From: Faecalibacterium sp. I4-3-84
GTDB lineage: Bacteria > Bacillota > Clostridia > Oscillospirales > Ruminococcaceae
Direction: 5' to 3'
Assembly: GCF_023347255.1 (NCBI RefSeq)
Contig: NZ_CP094466.1
Span: 1,612,001-1,676,000 of the forward strand
DNA length: 64,000 nucleotides
The notes under the pieces are model-generated. The model ran no database searches and was not told where the DNA came from. It saw only the letters and a list, made by a program, of their open reading frames with translations. Below are positions 59,562 to 64,000 of the stretch, piece by piece. Within the stretch, counting starts at the first letter, position 1, and each line of letters starts with the position of its first letter. The position numbers and the translations under genes were made by a program.

Positions 59562-59575
59562 GCGTGGCAGGAGGA

Positions 59576-59656
59576 AAACTCCCCCAGTCGCCTACGGCGA
59601 CAACCCTCTCCGAGGGAGCTGGCAAAGCCGTCAGGCTTTGACGGAGGGAGTTTTCG
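59576..59656. repeat. Dispersed hairpin repeat R-C, copy 3 (short form)
   Basis: AAACTCCCCCAGTCGCC at one end and CTTTGACGGAGGGAGTTTT at the other form outer arms, with GTCGCC/GGCGAC and CTCCGAGGGAG-type inner pairs. This is a minimal version of the family. Confidence 0.65.
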
Positions 59657-59781
59657 CGTCATTTCTATGTTTTGCACAAACCGTGCCTTTTATCCATGAC
59701 AAAATGACAAAAAACGTTTTCAAATCAAAACCTCAAAAACAAAGATGCAACAAAAATTCATCTAAATAAAAGACACATCCC

Positions 59782-59810
59782 TTGATTCTGAGCCATAAAA
59801 GCGGTATTCT
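59782..59810 (+). promoter_or_regulatory. Promoter of galE
   Basis: TTGATT (59782-59787) and TATTCT (59805-59810) with a 17-base spacer. Confidence 0.65.
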
Positions 59811-59874
59811 TTAGGCAAGGCCGGGGAATGCCGGCATCAACTGTAATGTAAATGAGCGAGAGAGGTACTAGGCT

Positions 59875-60900
59875 ATGGCAATTTTGGTTTCCGGCGGCGC
59901 CGGTTATATCGGCAGCCACACCTGCATCGAACTGCTGAACGCTGGCTACGACGTTGTTGTGGCAGATAACTATTATAATGCATCTCCGGTGGTGCTGGAC
60001 CGCATCAAGCAGATCACCGGCAAGGACTTCCGCTTTTACAAGGCAGATATGACCAAGCACGAGGATGTGGAGCACATCTTCTCTGAGTGCCCGGACATTA
60101 CTGCTGTGATCCAGTTCGCAGCCTACAAGGCAGTGGGCGAGAGTGTTTCCAAGCCCATTGAATACTATTACAACAACCTCAACTGCACGCTGGTCATTCT
60201 GGACGTGATGCGCCATCACAACTGCCACAACTTCGTGTTCAGCTCTTCCGCAACCGTCTATGGCGACCCCGCCAGCGTGCCCATCACCGAGGACTTCCCC
60301 ACCGGTGCCACCACCAACCCCTACGGCACGACTAAGGTGTTCACCGAGCGCATCCTGCAGGATGTGTGCAAGGCAGACCCCAGCCTGAACGTGGCCCTGC
60401 TGCGCTACTTCAACCCCATTGGTGCGCACAAGTCCGGCCTCATCGGCGAGGACCCCAACGGCATCCCCAATAACCTCATGCCCTATATCGCCAAGGTGGC
60501 CGTAGGCAAGCTGGAAAAGGTGCATGTCTTTGGCAACGACTATCCCACCCCGGACGGCACCGGCGTGCGCGACTACATCCACGTGGTGGATCTGGCCCGC
60601 GGCCATGTGTGCGCCATCAAGAAGCTGGAAACGAACTGCGGCCTGTTCATCTGCAATCTGGGCACTGGCAAGGGCTACAGCGTGCTGGATGTGATCCACG
60701 CATTCTCCAAGGCATGCGGTAAGGAGATCCCCTATGTGATCGACCCGCGCCGCCCCGGCGACATTGCCGAGTGCTATGCAGACCCCACCAAGGCAAAGAA
60801 CGAGCTTGGCTGGGTGGCGGAATACGGCATCGAGGAAATGTGTGCCGACAGCTGGAACTGGCAGAAGAACAACCCCGATGGCTACCACACTGTGAAGTAA
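59875..60900 (+). CDS. galE: UDP-glucose 4-epimerase
   Basis: Interconverts UDP-glucose and UDP-galactose with bound NAD. 341 residues. The NAD fold begins MAILVSGGAGYIGSHTCIELL; the catalytic SSSATVYG and YGTTK (Tyr and Lys) follow near 125 and 148; VRDYIHVVDLARGH marks the substrate side. It works with galM and may supply UDP-sugars to glycosyltransferases such as those at 28-31 kb. Confidence 0.96.
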   Translation: MAILVSGGAGYIGSHTCIELLNAGYDVVVADNYYNASPVVLDRIKQITGKDFRFYKADMTKHEDVEHIFSECPDITAVIQFAAYKAVGESVSKPIEYYYNNLNCTLVILDVMRHHNCHNFVFSSSATVYGDPASVPITEDFPTGATTNPYGTTKVFTERILQDVCKADPSLNVALLRYFNPIGAHKSGLIGEDPNGIPNNLMPYIAKVAVGKLEKVHVFGNDYPTPDGTGVRDYIHVVDLARGHVCAIKKLETNCGLFICNLGTGKGYSVLDVIHAFSKACGKEIPYVIDPRRPGDIAECYADPTKAKNELGWVAEYGIEEMCADSWNWQKNNPDGYHTVK

Positions 60901-60915
60901 ACGCATAAGCTTTCA

Positions 60916-60955
60916 AAGCCGTGCATTCTCTGAAAAGAGGGGGCACGGCTTTTTT
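60916..60955 (+). terminator. Terminator of galE
   Basis: AAGCCGTGC / GCACGGCTT with an 18-base loop, then TTTTT. Confidence 0.85.
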
Positions 60956-60960
60956 GTGTG

Positions 60961-61167
60961 CAAACTCCCTCCGTCAAAACCTGACGGTTTTGCCAGATTC
61001 CCCTTTTTGTCATCTGCGGTGACATCTTCCCCCGGCCGGGGGAAGTCGTCCTCGGAGAGGGAGCCTCTGGCGTGCCTGCAAGCTTTGCGTTTTAGCTGCA
61101 AACTTTCCCGCTATGCCAAAGGCCCCATCCCAGAGGGGGCTGTCTGCGCAGCAGACTGGGGGAGTTA
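60961..61167. repeat. Repeat R-C, copy 4, with R-D inserted in it
   Basis: The 5' part (AAACTCCCTCCGTCAAAACC, GGTTTTGCCAG) and the 3' part (GAGGGAGCCTCTGGCGTGCC to CATCCCAGAGGGGGCTGTC) match copy 2 at 40686. Between them, at about 61000-61055, lies R-D (GACATCTTCCCCCGGCCGGG), also found at 642-687. Confidence 0.7.
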
Positions 61168-61187
61168 AACCTTCACCATTTTATCTA

Positions 61188-61216
61188 TTGACAACCGCGC
61201 AAAGTTAGCCTATATT
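61188..61216 (+). promoter_or_regulatory. Promoter of feoAB with possible DtxR-type operator
   Basis: TTGACA (61188-61193) and TATATT (61211-61216) with a 17-base spacer. GTTAGCCTA at 61204-61212 matches the core of the DtxR/IdeR box (TTAGGTTAGSCTAACCTAA) and overlaps the -10. GTTAACACAAACTAAC follows at about 61223. Confidence 0.65.
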
Positions 61217-61275
61217 ACTATTGTTAACACAAACTAACACACTTTGACAGTGGATAAAATGAGAAGGTCGATCTT

Positions 61276-63621
61276 ATGACATTAAAAGAATTGCAGATCG
61301 GAAAAAGCGCTGTTGTGGATACCGTCGGCGGCAGCGGCGCACTGCGCCAGCATTTTCTGGATATGGGTCTGATCCCGGGGGCGGAGGTCACGCTGGTCAA
61401 GCTGGCACCCATGGGCGACCCCATGGAGCTGCGCATCCATGGCTACGAGCTGACCCTCCGGCTGGACGATGCCGCGCAGATCGGCATCACCCCCACCGAA
61501 AAGGCCCCGGCAATGTCGGCGGCTCCGGCAGATGATAGAATGGTGGATCACCCCGGCCTTGGCGAGGGCGGAAAATACCACATCAAAAAGGGGGAGAATC
61601 CCCTGCCCGAGGATAGGACCCTCACCTTTGCGCTGGCTGGCAACCAGAACTGCGGTAAGACCACCCTGTTCAACCAGCTCACCGGTTCCAACCAGCATGT
61701 GGGCAATTTCCCGGGCGTGACGGTGGACCGCAAGAGCGGTGCCATCAAGGGCCACCCGGAGACCGAGGTCACCGACCTGCCGGGCATCTACTCCATGTCC
61801 CCCTATTCCAGCGAGGAGATCGTCACCCGGCAGTTCATCATCGGCGAAAAGCCCACCGGCATCATCAACATCGTGGATGCCACCAACATCGAGCGCAACC
61901 TCTACCTGACCATGCAGCTCATGGAGCTGGACATCCCCATGGTGCTGGCACTGAACATGATGGACGAGGTGCGCGGCAACGGCGGCACGGTGCGCATCAA
62001 CAAGATGGAGGCCATGCTGGGCATCCCGGTCATTCCCATCTCCGCCGCCAAGAATGAGGGCGTGGATGAGCTGGTAGACCACGCCCTTCATGTGGCAAAG
62101 TATCAGGAGCGGCCCGGTCGCATGGATTTCTGCAGTGAGGACGACCACGGCGGCGCCGTACACCGCTGCATCCACGGCATCATCCACCTGATCGAGGACC
62201 ACGCTAAGGCGGCGGGCATTCCGGTGCGGTTTGCCGCCACCAAGCTGGTGGAGGGCGACCAGCGCATTGAGGAAGCCCTGAAGCTGGATCAGAATGAAAA
62301 AGAGATGATCGAGCATATCATCGTGCAGATGGAGCAGGAGCGCGGGCTGGACCGCGCCGCCGCCATTGCGGATATGCGGTTCTCCTTTATTCAGGAGCTG
62401 GTGGCCAAGACGGTGGTCAAGCCCCACGAAAGCAAAGAGCAGCTGCGCTCTAACCGCATCGACAAATTCCTCACCGGCAAGTACACCGCCATCCCGGCCT
62501 TTATCGCCATCATGGGTCTGGTGTTCTTCCTCACCTTCAATGTCATCGGCCTGTTCTTCCAGAACCTGATGGAAACGGGCATCGACGCGTTGACCGGCAT
62601 CGTGGACACGGCGCTTACCAACTGGAACGTCAATGCGGCGGTGCACTCCCTGCTCATCGACGGCATCTTTACCGGCGTGGGCAGCGTGCTGAGCTTTCTG
62701 CCCATCATCGTGGTGCTGTTCTTCTTCCTCTCCATGCTGGAGGATACCGGTTACATGGCCCGCGTGGCCTTTGTGATGGATAAGCTGCTGCGCCGCATCG
62801 GCCTTTCGGGCCGCAGCATCGTGCCCATGCTCATCGGCTTTGGCTGCACGGTGCCCGGCGTCATGGCAAGCCGCACCCTGCCCTCGGAGCGGGACCGCAA
62901 AATGACCATCCTGCTCACCCCGTTCATGAGCTGCTCGGCAAAGCTGCCCATCTACAGCCTGTTTGCGGCGGCGTTCTTCCCGCAGTATGCGGGCCTTGTG
63001 ATGGTGCTGCTGTACTTTACCGGCATCGCGGTGGGCGTGCTGGCGGCACTGCTGCTCAAGAGCACGGTGTTCAAGGGCGAGGCGGTGCCCTTTGTCATGG
63101 AGCTGCCCAACTACCGCCTGCCCGGCCTGAAAAACGTGGCACAGCTGCTGTGGGAAAAGGCCCGGGACTTTTTGCAGAAGGCCTTCACGGTGATCTTTGC
63201 GGCCACCATCGTCATCTGGTTTTTGCAGAACTTTGACCTGCAGCTGCGGTTGACCGCCGACCCGCAGGCCAGCATCCTTGCCCGCATTGCGGGCGACATC
63301 GCCCCGCTGTTCGGGCCTTTGGGCTTTGCGGACTGGCGCATATCCACCGCCCTCATCACCGGCTTCATGGCAAAGGAGAGCGTGGTGTCCTCGCTGCTCA
63401 TCCTCTTTGGCTCCGAAGCTGCGCTGTCGGCGGCCCTCACCCCGGCGCAGGCGGCTCCCCTGCTGGTGTTCTGCCTGCTGTACACCCCCTGCATCGCGGC
63501 AGTGGCATCGGTCAAGCGGGAGCTGGGCAACAAGTGGGCGGTCATCATGGTGGTGAATCAGTGCGCCGTGGCATGGCTGTGCGCTTTGCTGGTGCGTCTG
63601 GCGGCTGTGGTGCTGTTCTGA
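61276..63621 (+). CDS. feoB: Ferrous iron transporter, FeoA-FeoB fusion
   Basis: Imports Fe2+. 781 residues in which a FeoA SH3-like domain (about 1-75, LKELQIGKSAVVDTVGGSGA, then MGLIPGAEVTLVKLAPMGDP) is joined to FeoB. The G domain has GNQNCGKTTLFNQLTG near 120, DLPGIYSM and NMMDE. The membrane core from about 410 carries the gate motifs GFGCTVPGVMASR and SCSAKLPIY. Fusions of this kind occur in clostridia. It is monocistronic, with a strong terminator. Confidence 0.95.
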   Translation: MTLKELQIGKSAVVDTVGGSGALRQHFLDMGLIPGAEVTLVKLAPMGDPMELRIHGYELTLRLDDAAQIGITPTEKAPAMSAAPADDRMVDHPGLGEGGKYHIKKGENPLPEDRTLTFALAGNQNCGKTTLFNQLTGSNQHVGNFPGVTVDRKSGAIKGHPETEVTDLPGIYSMSPYSSEEIVTRQFIIGEKPTGIINIVDATNIERNLYLTMQLMELDIPMVLALNMMDEVRGNGGTVRINKMEAMLGIPVIPISAAKNEGVDELVDHALHVAKYQERPGRMDFCSEDDHGGAVHRCIHGIIHLIEDHAKAAGIPVRFAATKLVEGDQRIEEALKLDQNEKEMIEHIIVQMEQERGLDRAAAIADMRFSFIQELVAKTVVKPHESKEQLRSNRIDKFLTGKYTAIPAFIAIMGLVFFLTFNVIGLFFQNLMETGIDALTGIVDTALTNWNVNAAVHSLLIDGIFTGVGSVLSFLPIIVVLFFFLSMLEDTGYMARVAFVMDKLLRRIGLSGRSIVPMLIGFGCTVPGVMASRTLPSERDRKMTILLTPFMSCSAKLPIYSLFAAAFFPQYAGLVMVLLYFTGIAVGVLAALLLKSTVFKGEAVPFVMELPNYRLPGLKNVAQLLWEKARDFLQKAFTVIFAATIVIWFLQNFDLQLRLTADPQASILARIAGDIAPLFGPLGFADWRISTALITGFMAKESVVSSLLILFGSEAALSAALTPAQAAPLLVFCLLYTPCIAAVASVKRELGNKWAVIMVVNQCAVAWLCALLVRLAAVVLF

Positions 63622-63638
63622 AATATTCGTTTGGTTTT

Positions 63639-63679
63639 GAGGTCCTGAAAAGCCTGCGGGCTTTTCAGGACCTCTTTTT
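63639..63679 (+). terminator. Terminator of feoAB
   Basis: GAGGTCCTGAAAAGC / GCTTTTCAGGACCTC around CTGCGG, then TTTTTCTC. Perfect 15-bp stem. Confidence 0.92.
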
Positions 63680-63682
63680 CTC

Positions 63683-63711
63683 TTGACATCTCTCCTCTTC
63701 TGCACTATAAT
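63683..63711 (+). promoter_or_regulatory. Promoter of the MarR-family gene
   Basis: Consensus TTGACA (63683-63688) and TATAAT (63706-63711) with a 17-base spacer. Confidence 0.88.
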
Positions 63712-63713
63712 AC

Positions 63714-63740
63714 TTCAAAAATGAATCATTCAAAGATGAA
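63714..63740 (+). promoter_or_regulatory. Tandem operator-like repeats in front of the MarR gene
   Basis: TTCAAAAATGAA (63714-63725) and TTCAAAGATGAA (63729-63740), each with inverted TTCA/TGAA ends, start just after the -10. They are likely autoregulatory sites. Confidence 0.55.
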
Positions 63741-63754
63741 AGGACGGACCTGCT

Positions 63755-64000
63755 GTGAACCCGAACGTAGAATTTGCGATCAAGACCTCGCAGGCGTACA
63801 ATGCCGTCTGTAAGCCGCTGTGTCAGGAGCTGAAGCTGCCGCAGACGGCATTTGACATTTTGATGTTTCTTGCCAACAACCCGGACTATAAAACGGCCCG
63901 GGATATCGTGGAGGTGCGCCATATCAAGGCGAACCTCGTCTCCATGAATGTGGATAAGCTGGTGCAGGAAGGGTATCTGGAACGGTACGCTGTGGTCGGC
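63755..64000 (+). CDS. MarR-family transcriptional regulator (N-terminus only)
   Basis: 82 residues from a GTG behind AAAGGACGG, cut by the right edge. MNPNVEFAIKTSQAYNAVCK is followed by LPQTAFDILMFLANNPDYKT, ARDIVEVRHIKANLVSMNVD and KLVQEGYLERY, the winged helix-turn-helix of MarR proteins. The target and ligand are unknown. Confidence 0.8.
   Translation, partial: MNPNVEFAIKTSQAYNAVCKPLCQELKLPQTAFDILMFLANNPDYKTARDIVEVRHIKANLVSMNVDKLVQEGYLERYAVVG

Overview
The window is the replication-origin region of a low-copy-IS, roughly mid-50s percent GC anaerobic Firmicute. Gene order, codon use, the pyruvate:ferredoxin oxidoreductase, the clostridial ferredoxin and the dispersed hairpin repeats all fit a gut Oscillospiraceae close to Faecalibacterium (recognition from memory, not from a database search).

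Left arm (1-18.4 kb, almost all minus strand): the end of a branched-chain amino-acid permease gene, a tandem array of structured repeats, tRNA-Glu and tRNA-Met, then serS and the classic origin-proximal set read away from the origin: rpmH, rnpA, yidD, yidC, khpB/jag, a Tat-type 5'-nucleotidase, a GGDEF protein, mnmE, mnmG, a ProX-like deacylase, rsmG, noc, soj, parB. Three parS sites and two Noc-type palindromes lie among these genes. Right arm (18.8-28 kb, plus strand): dnaA, oriC (a DnaA-box cluster between dnaA and dnaN), dnaN, rlbA, recF, remB, gyrB, gyrA.

28-64 kb is a mixed region: three tandem family-2 glycosyltransferases; mntP under a yybP-ykoY manganese riboswitch; a GntR regulator; a pseudouridine synthase and Nudix pair; nifJ; mgtE behind a leader that looks like a peptide-controlled attenuator; a rhomboid-like protein with holB; two Tat-signal lipoproteins; a gamma carbonic anhydrase; a D,D-carboxypeptidase; an OPT transporter coupled to a PqqD-like protein; birA, a phosphoesterase, rsmI and a TrmN6-like methyltransferase; ferredoxin; ricT; a large RND exporter; galM, galE; a FeoA-FeoB fusion; and the start of a MarR regulator.

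The most unusual content is non-coding. Two loci (38.55 kb plus strand, 43.88 kb minus strand) share a promoter-proximal helix with compensatory changes, an invariant loop GGCCGCAA, an invariant anti-Shine-Dalgarno segment ATTCCTCCTCACACCAA and a terminator hairpin. I read them as two members of an undescribed small-RNA family. The mgtE leader carries a short ORF beginning MDPD (compare enterobacterial MgtL, MEPDP) followed by mutually exclusive hairpins. Several repeat families also keep their hairpins by compensatory base changes. All function statements rest on reading the sequence and on family knowledge; no search was run.
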